Origin: Panonychus citri
Taxonomy: Eukaryota; Arthropoda; Arachnida; Trombidiformes; Tetranychidae
Assembly: GCF_014898815.1 (NCBI RefSeq)
Contig: NW_026515482.1
Span: forward strand, 1,550,001-1,614,000
Length of the DNA: 64,000 nucleotides
Direction of reading: 5' to 3'
The position numbers and the translations under genes were made by a program. The notes beneath the pieces were generated by a model, which was not told where the DNA came from, searched no databases, and saw only the letters and a list, made by a program, of their open reading frames with translations. This document shows positions 38,117 through 48,925 of this stretch, in pieces (the stretch's first letter is position 1; each line of letters starts with the position of its first letter).

Positions 38117-40258
38117 CTAGTACTCAGACAATTTCGACATTTTTTTGATCATATTGAAAGCGCGATGAATCTCATTCTTGAATTGCTCAAATAGATCATA
38201 AAATTTGCCATAGTGAGACTCGTTTCTCGTTGATTCAAACTCATCGAGGTAATCAGTCTCATTGAATCGATAGCTAGTTCCGTTGCTCATTGGTTCGTAC
38301 CCGTGGTAGTAATCAGTCTCATTGAATCGATAGCTAGTTCCATTTTTCTCAGGTTCGAACTCGTGGTAGTAATCAGTCCCATTGAATCGATAGCTAGTTC
38401 CGTTGCTCATTGGTTCGTACTCGTTGTAGTAATCAGTCTCGTTGAATCGATAGCTAGTTCCGTTGCTCATTGGTTCGAAGTCGTGGTAGTAATCAGTCTC
38501 ATTGAATCGATATCCAGTTCCATTTTTCTCAGGTTCGAAGTCGTGGTAGTAACCAGTCTCATTGAATCGATATCCAGTTCCATTTTTCTCAGGTTCGAAC
38601 TCGTTGTAGTAATCAGTCTCATTGAATCGATAGCTAGTTCCGTTGCTCATTGGTTCGAAGTCGTGGTAGTAATCAGTCTCATTGAATCGATATCCAGTTC
38701 CATTTTTCTCAGGTTCGAACTCGTTGTAGTAATCAGTCTCATTGAATCGATATCCAGTTCCATTTTTCTCAGGTTCGAAGTCGTGGTAGTAACCAGTCTC
38801 ATTGAATCGATATCCAGTTCCATTTTTCTCAGGTTCGAAGTCGTGGTAGTAATCAGTCTCATTGAATCGATATCCAGTTCCATTTTTCTCAGGTTCGAAC
38901 TCGTTGTAGTAATCAGTCTCATTGAATCGATAGCTAGTTCCGTTGCTCATTGGTTCGAAGTCGTGGTAATAATCAGTCTCATTGAATCGATAGCTAGTTC
39001 CGTTGCTCATTGGTTCGAAGTCGTGGTAGTAATCAGTCTCATTGAATCGATATCCAGTTCCATTTTTCTCAGGTTCGAAGTCGTGGTAGTAACCAGTCTC
39101 ATTGAATCGATATCCAGTTCCATTTTTCTCAGGTTCGAACTCGTTGTAGTAATCAGTCTCATTGAATCGATAGCTAGTTCCGTTGCTCATTGGTTCGAAG
39201 TCGTGGTAGTAATCAGTCTCATTGAATCGATATCCAGTTCCATTTTTCTCAGGTTCGAAGTCGTGGTAGTAATCAGTCTCATTGAATCGATATCCAGTTC
39301 CATTTTTCTCAGGTTCGAACTCGTTGTAGTAATCAGTCTCATTGAATCGATAGCTAGTTCCGTTGCTCATTGGTTCGAAGTCGTGGTAGTAATCAGTCTC
39401 ATTGAATCGATATCCAGTTCCATTTTTCTCAGGTTCGAACTCGTTGTAGTAATCAGTCTCATTGAATCGATATCCAGTTCCATTTTTCTCAGGTTCGAAC
39501 TCGTGGTAGTAATCAGTCTCATTGAATCGATATCCAGTTCCATTTTTCTTTGGTTCGAACTCGTGGTAGTAATCAGTCTCATTGAATCGATATCCAGTTC
39601 CGTTTCTCATTGGTTCGAACTCGTGGTAGTAATCAGTCTCATTGAATCGATATCCAGTTCCGTTTCTCATTGGTTCGAACTCGTGGTAGTAATCAGTCTC
39701 ATTGAATCGATATCCAGTTCCATTTTTCTTTGGTTCGAACTCGTGGTAGTAATCAGTCTCATTGAATCGATATCCAGTTCCATTTTTCTTTGGTTCGAAC
39801 TCGTGGTAGTAATCAGTCTCATTGAATCGATATCCAGTTCCGTTTCTCATTGGTTCGAACTCGTGGTAGTAATCAGTCTCATTGAATCGATATCCAGTTC
39901 CATTTTTCTCAGGTTCGAACTCGTTGTAGTAATCAGTCTCATTGAATCGATAGCTAGTTCCGTTGCTCATTGGTTCGAAGTCGTGGTAATAATCAGTCTC
40001 ATTGAATCGATATCCAGTTCCATTTTTCTCAGGTTCGAAGTCGTGGTAGTAATCAGTCTCATTGATTCCATTTCCAGTTCCGTTTCTCATCGGTTCGTAC
40101 TCGTGGTAATAATCAGTCTCATTGAATCGATATCCATTTTTCTCAGGTTCGAACTCATTATGATAGTCAGTTCCATTTAATGAATCAACACTTTTACGAG
40201 CAATGGATTCTCCACAGACCGATGATAAACAGAAGAAAAGTACAAAAAAAACTTTCAT
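38117..40258 (-). CDS. Secreted tandem-repeat glycoprotein, 20-residue units
   Basis: A single exon encodes 713 aa. It starts with a clear signal peptide (MKVFFVLFFCLSSVCGES) and has no transmembrane segment. About 32 tandem 20-residue units follow, of the form YRFNETDYYHEFEPEKNGTG. The unit is rich in Tyr, Glu, Asp and Asn, and each holds two N-glycosylation sequons (NET and NGT), more than 60 in all. Units differ mainly at EKNGTG, MSNGTS, MRNGTG or KKNGTG, and at YYHE, YYHD or YYNE. The C-terminal 40 or so residues leave the repeat and form a plausible Lys-rich amphipathic helix. A TATA box upstream and an AATAAA downstream support a real transcription unit. I recognise no family. A densely glycosylated, acidic, extended extracellular protein is implied, for example a gland, saliva, silk-associated or egg-coat product; that role is inference only. 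Confidence 0.85.
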   Translation of the reverse strand: MKVFFVLFFCLSSVCGESIARKSVDSLNGTDYHNEFEPEKNGYRFNETDYYHEYEPMRNGTGNGINETDYYHDFEPEKNGTGYRFNETDYYHDFEPMSNGTSYRFNETDYYNEFEPEKNGTGYRFNETDYYHEFEPMRNGTGYRFNETDYYHEFEPKKNGTGYRFNETDYYHEFEPKKNGTGYRFNETDYYHEFEPMRNGTGYRFNETDYYHEFEPMRNGTGYRFNETDYYHEFEPKKNGTGYRFNETDYYHEFEPEKNGTGYRFNETDYYNEFEPEKNGTGYRFNETDYYHDFEPMSNGTSYRFNETDYYNEFEPEKNGTGYRFNETDYYHDFEPEKNGTGYRFNETDYYHDFEPMSNGTSYRFNETDYYNEFEPEKNGTGYRFNETGYYHDFEPEKNGTGYRFNETDYYHDFEPMSNGTSYRFNETDYYHDFEPMSNGTSYRFNETDYYNEFEPEKNGTGYRFNETDYYHDFEPEKNGTGYRFNETGYYHDFEPEKNGTGYRFNETDYYNEFEPEKNGTGYRFNETDYYHDFEPMSNGTSYRFNETDYYNEFEPEKNGTGYRFNETGYYHDFEPEKNGTGYRFNETDYYHDFEPMSNGTSYRFNETDYYNEYEPMSNGTSYRFNGTDYYHEFEPEKNGTSYRFNETDYYHGYEPMSNGTSYRFNETDYLDEFESTRNESHYGKFYDLFEQFKNEIHRAFNMIKKMSKLSEY
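38221..40140 (-). repeat. 60-bp tandem array, about 32 copies
   Basis: Thirty-two consecutive units, each exactly 60 bp, lie in register without a single indel. Most differ from one another at only a few positions. A degenerate extra unit lies at the protein's N-terminal side (40141-40180). The units at both ends are the most diverged, the usual pattern when unequal exchange homogenises the middle. Confidence 0.97.
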
Positions 40259-40348
40259 GTTTGAGCAAAATACTAGATAATATTCCTTGAATCTTATAGT
40301 TGATGAGTAGTTAAATTCTTAATGACATATCTGTTCAACTAATGAGAG

Positions 40349-40356
40349 TTTTATAC
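40349..40356 (-). promoter_or_regulatory. TATA box of the tandem-repeat gene
   Basis: GTATAAAA on the minus strand, about 90 bp upstream of the ATG at 40258. This places transcription start near 40320 and a 5' UTR of about 60 nt. Confidence 0.65.
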
Positions 40357-40831
40357 GCAAGTTACTAATAAATTTAATCATATAATTATCATCGCTAATC
40401 CGGGATGAGTCAATCAATTCTGAGAAATTTTAACAATAGTTATTATGGTTAACAATAGCTTCGTTGATTAATATCTCTTGTGATTGTTTTCTCGCTAAAT
40501 AGTCAGAGATTTACAATCAGATTGATTACTTAACAAGATTAAGTAGCACCGATGGGACTCAAGGCTCATTGTATTTGCATCTACCCAAGAATCTACTTCG
40601 AATCCATGCAAATTATTAATACAAGATTTCGAAATTTGCTTAGCAGTCATGAATCTAAGCTCATAGGCCTCAATGTATTTTTAATGCTCATCTTGAGGCA
40701 CTTGAGCTAAGTGTATTTCCATCACCATAATCATTGTCATCACCTTTGTTTTTAATCCTAATTTCTCTAATAATTTTAATCCAAACAATTGATTAACAAC
40801 AAAATTCAATACCTTCATCACTTTAACTTGA

Positions 40832-40866
40832 TTTTCCTCCACTAGATGAAGTTGTTAGTCTTGTTT
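40832..40866. repeat. Right copy of a flanking direct repeat
   Basis: It contains TAGATGAAGTTGTTAGT and matches 37583-37618 in the same orientation. It lies about 480 bp upstream of the tandem-repeat gene's TATA box. Confidence 0.5.
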
Positions 40867-43800
40867 GGAATCGCAATGAAAATCAGTTGAACAATTTAAC
40901 TTTTCATTGATACTGATTGGTATTTATGGCTAATCAATTAAATCTAAATTGAGAGACTTACATTAAAACAATGATAATTGTTAATAATAACTGAATGTAC
41001 CAACTAAACAATTATCACAATTAACTTCACCACGGAAAATTAACTTTTTTTTTTGCTACTTCTTGTTACTAATTGTTAAACTGTTTCCAATTTGATTAAT
41101 TTTCACAATAATTAACAAGCTGAAAATTAAACTGTATCAGTTACTGTTAAATTGGTGATAATCAAGTAAATTGATTGATTAACAACAAATTGTTAAAATG
41201 AGTTAACCATAAACAATGAGCACAAACAAAAAGTAATCACTTCAATTTAACTAAATTAATATCTTCAGGTCAATATTTAACAGGATATGATACAATTAAA
41301 ACCAATTTACACAACAATTAACAAGTTAACAGTTAAACCAGTCCATCAATAAGTAAATTTTTATTAACTAATGATAACTTAATCAGTTGAAACTTTTTTC
41401 ATTAAAAAACTAAATTAAACTAATCAAATTTCCAAATGAATCTAATTAGTCTAATGTATAATTGTCAATAGAGATTATCATTAACTAACAATTAACTAAT
41501 AACTGGATTCAATATCTTAATTATCTTAATGAAAATCCTTTAATTCAACTGAAGGTAAGCTATTAATTTTTTTCTTAATTTGAAATTAAATTTTGTACTA
41601 ATCATCCTAATCGATGAACCGATAAATTGTTCAATAGTTAATTGAGGTTATCATAATCATCATCATCCTTAATCATCATTGCGATAATTACTTTCTGTTA
41701 ACTTGTATTGATTAACTGTTGAATTTTTTTCGCAATATATTGTTGTTAGATTAACTCAATTAATTGTTGATTGTATTAATCAAAACAACATCAAAATGAT
41801 TGATATAAAGAAAGACCAAGACAAATAAGTAAATATCCTTAATCACTCATCTCTATTATTCCCTTTGATTATCAAGTTAATCACAATCAACGATTTTTAT
41901 CATTGTTAATTGTTAATTAATTAAAGCCGAAAAACATATTCAAAACTAAACAATCAAAAGTTTTTCTTACTTAATTGTTACGATTTGATTTCACTACCAA
42001 ATTCAAACTTTCAATATCAACACCTTATTGAGTTTAAACTAAAAGTAAACCTCCAACAATTAACTAATTTAATCAAAGTAAAAGTGAACCTACACTTGAC
42101 AATTAACCAAATTACTATTGAAGAAACAAAATAACATTGAATCTTCAATTTGATTCCTAATTAAATTCAATGATGGTTTAAATTGTTAACGTAACTCAAA
42201 GTTAATAAAGTGTTTTTCACAATTAATAAACGTTAATTACTGTGGATGATACAATTAACAATATCTGAAGGATATTGATACGTTTCAGAAAAATTAATTT
42301 GAGAATCAACTTAATTGTTATAAGTATCTTTAATTAAAACTGTAATTGTAGACAAATATAATAGTTATCTTAATATAATATTTCCTTGATTGTTGTTGAT
42401 TATCCTTCAAACTAACAAGTAGTAAATTAGGATATCATCAAGTTAATCATATCTAATTCTTGTTTATATTGAAATATCTGATTGATAACAATTTAAATTG
42501 TTTCCAAATAACAAACAACAATTTAAATACTTGAAGTTAATTGTCTATCGTGTCCAGATCTACAATCTATTATTAAAAAGCAATCTGATTATAATCAAAT
42601 CAATATAATAATAGTTGATGATGATAAAGATCATAATTATATATTTAACCAAATCTTAATTGTCCAATAAACTTAACTGAATTAAGGTGAATCAAAAACA
42701 GCAACAATCAATGATTTCTGTTATTTGTCAGTTTATATTTTTTTTCAAATTGTCAACAATTGAGCAATTGATCATATTGATCAACTAAAAATAATATCTA
42801 CTTGATGAGTTTGATTGAATAAAATTGTTTTCTTTTCAAATGATCACTTAAAAATTATTAATCCATTTGAAAGATTAGTAAAAGAGATTAACAGTTTGAA
42901 AAATTTTTTCTACAAAAAATTGTGAAAAAATTGTTATCATGAAAGAAAAATGAATTCGGTGAAAGTTTCATGAGATTTTTTCTTCATGGAAGCAGAAAAT
43001 AAATCGTATCATTGTGATTAAAATACCATGAAAGACACACAATCAAGGAAATGAATGAATGAATGTAAAAAAGTGTCAAGCAAGACAAAAATTCAGCGAT
43101 GATCATGATAATGATCATGCAAGAATCTAAATCTTAAGGTGAAAATGAAAGCTCCATGTTAAGTAAAGTTTTGTGAAAGAAAAAAAAGTTTCGAAAAGAA
43201 AAACCTAAACAATAACAAATATTGTTTACTTTTGATCTGAAATTATTGTATCATGAAAAATCATGATGAAAATATATTTATTATCACCATTATTATCATG
43301 AAGATGATCATCAACAATATATTGTTGTTACAATAACAACAACAATTACCACCACCATCAAACCATTAGTCAGGTATCATCATTATCCATTGTTTTGATT
43401 GAACATTTTGATGATTTTTTTTCATTTTCATTTTCTTTCAATCATCATCATCATCATCATGTTTTCTCACCAAAAATTTTCACCATCTTTACATGAGATT
43501 TCAGGGTACATTCTGAAGGGAATCTGAATTCGAGAAGGAAAAAAAGTTTCATTTTCATTTTCACGTTCCAAAAGTGTATATGTATCAAGATGAACACTTT
43601 TCTGTTTAAGATGAAAAAGTAATCATCGAATCAGAACTTTTTTTCTTCATATAAATTCAATGATTTATGTAATATTTTTTTTCTCTATCAACAAAGAGAA
43701 ATCATCAAGCACAATTAACAATCTATTCAATCATCACAATCATAATCGTCATGATTATATAACTTTTTCTACTCTCTTATTGTTGTTTTACTTTGATTTT

Positions 43801-45562
43801 CATTCCAAGATTTGATTCATTGTTTAATCATAATGATAACAAACACCATCAACTTTTGTGTATTAGTTGGTTAGCAATCAACTAACTAACAATTAAAATC
43901 TACAATAATAATAATATAAATACACTCACACACATACATCACACCTTCATAGTATATGAAAGGTAAACTTAATCATGGTAACAATTTAAGTGCAAACAAT
44001 TAAATCTTTGTTGTCTTTATATTGTCACTGTAAAGCTTGATTATTGTCATTAATTTGATTGTGATTAAATCATGATCATTTTGATGATTATTTTTAAGTT
44101 TCACTTTTTTTTTCTCGTATCTTTTTTATTCATCAGTACTGATCTCAAGTTAATTGTTTTAAATCATAATAATAATAACAATCAGTCAATTAATTGTTAC
44201 GATTTTACTTCACCCAATTGATATAAACATACACACACCTTTTGATTTAATGTTTTTGATATCATCATGATTAACAATTGTAATTATTACAAATGATTAA
44301 CCTTTACTTTGAAAGCTCATTTAGTTAGGCTGATTGTGTGTTACCTTGATTTAGTTAACTGATTGTTACAATTTAGTAAAAAGGTAAAATAGATTAGCTA
44401 TAATAATGAGCAAGAAAAACTGAACAAAGTGAAACTCAATTGATCTTGATGATCATCTAACTGATTCAAATCAATCAAAATGTAAATAATTAATTATAAT
44501 TTTGTTTATACAGAAAAAAAAATTCTGCTGATTTAATCAACGATTAGTTAATTGTTTAGTTGCGTTGTAAAAGTTTCCGTATATCAATCAGTTAAAATTC
44601 ATGATCATGAAAATTTAGTTGAAAATATAATTAAAGTAAATAGTAAATTGCTCTTGATTAACAAGAAAAAAAAAGTTGTTTTTTTCTGATGATTTAAATT
44701 TAATTGTAAATCCGAAACTTAATTTTGTATTACAAAACAATTTAAAATCAGATGAAAAATTATGAATCAGATTGAAATTGAAGTTTGAATATCGTTTTCA
44801 CCCAAATTTACCTGATCATGTTCATCACAATATAACCTTAAATCAACCGTAAATGTTATTTTTACCTGTTAGTTAATTTAAATTGTTGCTTTTTTTACCT
44901 TAAATGATTAACAAATTATATTCATTGAACAGGTAACCTTGTCTTACTCTGGCTCATTGACTTTCAATAATATACAAAATGATGATGTTGTTGATCATGA
45001 TAATTACTGATGATGATGTTGTTGTAGTTATTGTTGATGATGAGGATGATGATGATAATTTAGTGATGCAAAGATAAGGTAGTGTCAACAGGATGAAGTA
45101 CTAGTAAGTTCGTGTGTCTTAATCGTTAAGCTTCACTTGTATTCTCTATCATTATATCATTTTTTTTTTCTTTCAGAATTTATTATTCATGAAGAAAAAG
45201 TTCTGACTCTCTTACTTTTCTCTTTCTCTTCTTATCAAGGTTACAAATCATTGTCATTAATTTGCTTATCATCATGATCACTCACATATACACACAATCA
45301 TATGATAGACTCACTCTCACAATCGTTTAGTTGGTTTTAATTAACTCAAATATAAGTGAAAAGGAAACGGAAGTTGAAAGCTCATTGAAAATTCAGGTAA
45401 AAACAATATGAACAAACCGTTAGATTGGTTGACAGATTAAGATAATTACCCTTGTCTATTATATGTGTTCACATTCATCACCATCATCACCACCTTAATA
45501 CTGTGATAATGTTTAACTAATTTCTTCAATTTCAATTGTTTGTGTTAATTAACTTTTTCAAG

Positions 45563-45591
45563 AAAAATCGAAAAGTCGATTTTCGATTTTT
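45563..45591. repeat. Perfect 12-bp inverted repeat with 5-nt loop
   Basis: AAAAATCGAAAA, then GTCGA, then TTTTCGATTTTT. The arms are perfectly complementary, and a further CGATTTTT copy follows directly. Confidence 0.85.
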
Positions 45592-48500
45592 ATTCGATTT
45601 TTTTCCTTCCTTGTCTTTTATCATTCAAGGGAAACTTTTTAATCATTTGAGTTTTTTTCTCTCTCTCTCTCTCAGATTTGATTCAGTTAATCTTGATTAA
45701 TTGTAATGCTCTATATTAGTTAACTTGGTTGATATGGTTAATAATTAATACGTTGATTAGTGAGTTAATTATATTTGATTGTCAATGTTGATACTTTTTT
45801 GCTTCTTACTTTTTTTCCTTTTCTGATTTTCTAATTGTTATCAAATTGATTGAAAATCGTTACTTTTTTTATTCACTTGATTGTTGAAAACATTTTCTGG
45901 ATAATGTTTAATATGATTTAACTGGATTAACTTTAACAATCAACTGTAAGTTGAACGTATCAATATTACGGTTGATTTACTACTGTCATTGTTGATTCGT
46001 TTGATTGTTGATTGTTGAACAATTCAATTTAATATTTATGGTTAATTTAAATGAGATAGAAAAACTTTTCTTAACTTTTAATCAAGTTAATCAGTCGATT
46101 GAGGTAAAATCGTCTTTAATTTTAATCACAATCATAATTATAATTAAATATACAGGTACCAGTTAATCATCATTATCATCATCATCGTCGTCACAATTAA
46201 CTAACTATTAAATTCAATCAGATATATTATATTTAAGATTAACTAATTCATTTAAATGAGACTTTGATTATCCTGATGATTATATAATTGTACTGATAAT
46301 AATGATCAGCATCATGATGATAATATAAATAGTTGATTAATACAAGTAATTTAATTTAATTTAAATTGTACCCACAGTTAAATTGATTCATCAATTCAAA
46401 TCACAATCGGAAAGTAAGAAATTATTTTATCAAACTAATTGTTACAACAATTAACTCAACAATTGATTAGCATATTGTTGAAACAATATGAGAAAATATT
46501 AAATTAATTGTTAGTTCATTATCATCATGATTAACTAAACAATCAACCAAGAACAAATTGAAAGAAACTGATTAATAAAATCAAGTGATAAGTTCATGAA
46601 AAAGTTAACTCAATGTGATTACATTGTAACAATTAACATACATGATTGAATATTCAATGAAACGTTGTTAACATGGTTAAAGTAAACTCGGAAATGATTA
46701 AGGTGTAATTAAAAAAATTTAAGGTTGACCTGAGTGACCAGATCGTGATTAGTTGATTGTTGTTTGAAGTGATTTGTTGATTATGGTCTTTTTTTACCTG
46801 AATTTTTTTTCTGATTTGCTTTGATTCACTTGATACAACAATCGTAACCATGTAATTGACTTTAATTGATTGTATTTTCATCGTTCCAACGATGTTAGCG
46901 TGCTGATAAAAACTCCGAGTGCTAAAAACTATTAACGACGATGAAAACGACAACGATAATAACGAATCATGTTATTATTGTCACATCATAATCGTTGGAT
47001 AATTTATTTAAAAGTTAATCACAGTCAGAAAATAACAAAATGATTAGCTAAATGATTAATAACTTTTATTCTTGCCTCTCTTGTATTAATCATAATCTTT
47101 TAATTGTTGTTACCATTCAATTTGTAATTTAATCATAAAATTGACTGATCATTTTTTTTCCTGATATTATTTAACAATGATGATGGATCATAATCAAATC
47201 TAATCAATTAAATGAAATACAATAGATTGAAAAATGAGACGAGATTAGCCAACAATTAACTAATCACTTACATGGCATTATGTTAATCATTCAGATGTAT
47301 TATTAATGAATTCAAACTTGGAAACCTTATATTAATATCAAGAGGTTAATATTATATTATTAATCAGTTTGATTGCTAATATTAGTTAAGGGAAACCTTT
47401 TAATTGAAAAACTTAAATTGCAAAAATTAAATTAACTTTGCAATTACATTACAAAACAATAGATCTTGAAAAACAAAGCCAATCAATAAACATGATCAGA
47501 ATAACAATGAAAACGGATTAAGTGGATTAGTAAAAACAACCAATTGTAATTATATATATATTATTATATATCCGTTTAAGTAACACATTGATTAGTAAGA
47601 CAATTAACTTGATTAGTTAAATATAATAACAGTTATTTAGTAAACTGTTAATAATATGATTTGTTAATAAAGAGGAAAAACTTGACATTCAAGTTTATCT
47701 CAGATTCCGGTAGGAATTGAATTCTGATCAATCTCTCTCTCTCTCTCTCTCTCTCTCCAATTTCAACCTCGAATATATTTCAAAAGCAAAGGTCAGTCTT
47801 GTTGTAATATCGATAAAGTAACTAATAAGATGACCGGTAAGTTATATACGTACATAAAAGATAATAAATATCGGAAACGTGCAAAGTTAAAGATCGCGGA
47901 TTCGATTGCGTTTTTTGTTGTTTTATTTAGATAATCGGGTCTCAGTCGATTGATAATCAACCCAATACACTTAATATACGGCAACCAATAAATGTCCTAA
48001 GCACACCTTTTAAAGGTTGGATCTTTGCAAACGTTGTGGTTAAACTTGTTTAGACTTAACCAGTCAGGTAACTATTGTAATTAACTTTGATTGTAAGCAG
48101 ATCAACATCTCTCTCTCTCTCTCTTTCTTTACCTTCATTTATACAGTTACCTAAGCCAGGTAGATGTAAACGTAAGATTTCAGGTAATATGTATTTGTAT
48201 GTGGTTACTATTGAATAGTATTGAAAACCAATACACTTACTTAGTGTCTTCCCTTTTGTTTATTATTGTTTTTCTAATTGCTTATTTTGTCAATGGTGTT
48301 TACCTTGTCTCTTGGGGTGTGGTTACTCACCTTACGTACCTTTGTTTACGTTTTCTTGTCATCTGTCACATTTTCATCTTGATATCATCATCATACCTTT
48401 AATGTTGCCAAAAATTAAATATTTCTCATCATCAAATTGTTTTTGTTCATCTTCACAATATTAATATAATTAATATTTTAATCCTTTTTTAATGAATGGA

Positions 48501-48925
48501 AATCAAATATTTCCAGTTAATGTCATTCATGTGGCAATCATTACAATCTATTAATTAACTGTGATCATTGATTAATTGTTGTTCATATCGTTTTGTTTTT
48601 CTTCAATTAAATTACAATTACTATTGGATTATTATTCATTCATTCATTCATTGAATTGATCAATTTGTTTACTGCTACTAATTGTACTTGGATTACCAAT
48701 CGACACCAACGCTTCGAACTTGATTTAGAACTTTTTCTTCTTGTTCGACAATTGAATTCGAACCTTGATCTCTCTCCTACCTGTTGATCTTGTAAATTTC
48801 TTTAATCAACTCTCAATGTGAATAAATCAGTTTTCTCATCTCATCTGTGTTCATCAATTTGATCCATTAATCTCTTAATCTATTAATCTCTTGTCAACAT
48901 CCAGCACAAATAGACACTCAAGTAT

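Larger units (their letters stand above)
40357..48925. other. 8.5 kb gene desert
   Basis: No supported gene. The DNA is AT-rich, with dense AATTGT/CAATTA words, GAT/ATC trinucleotide runs (about 43.1-43.5, 45.0 and 46.2 kb) and short CT tracts (about 45.66, 47.73 and 48.11 kb). A 12-bp perfect hairpin lies at 45563-45591. The frames at 46654-46953, 47793-47984 and 48199-48402 lack protein-like features. The last few hundred bases should hold the promoter of the GPCR gene. The interval could be regulatory or contain noncoding RNA that I cannot see. Confidence 0.6.

Noticed and set aside
38221..40140. Possible CRISPR-like array
   Set aside because: Units are contiguous 60-bp coding repeats without unique spacers, in a eukaryotic gene with a signal peptide.
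46654..46953. Minus-strand frame of 99 codons in the gene desert
   Set aside because: No signal peptide, domain or splice support; composition matches the AT-rich background.
48199..48402. Hydrophobic 67-codon frame upstream of the GPCR
   Set aside because: Hydrophobicity follows from T-rich sequence; nothing else supports a gene.
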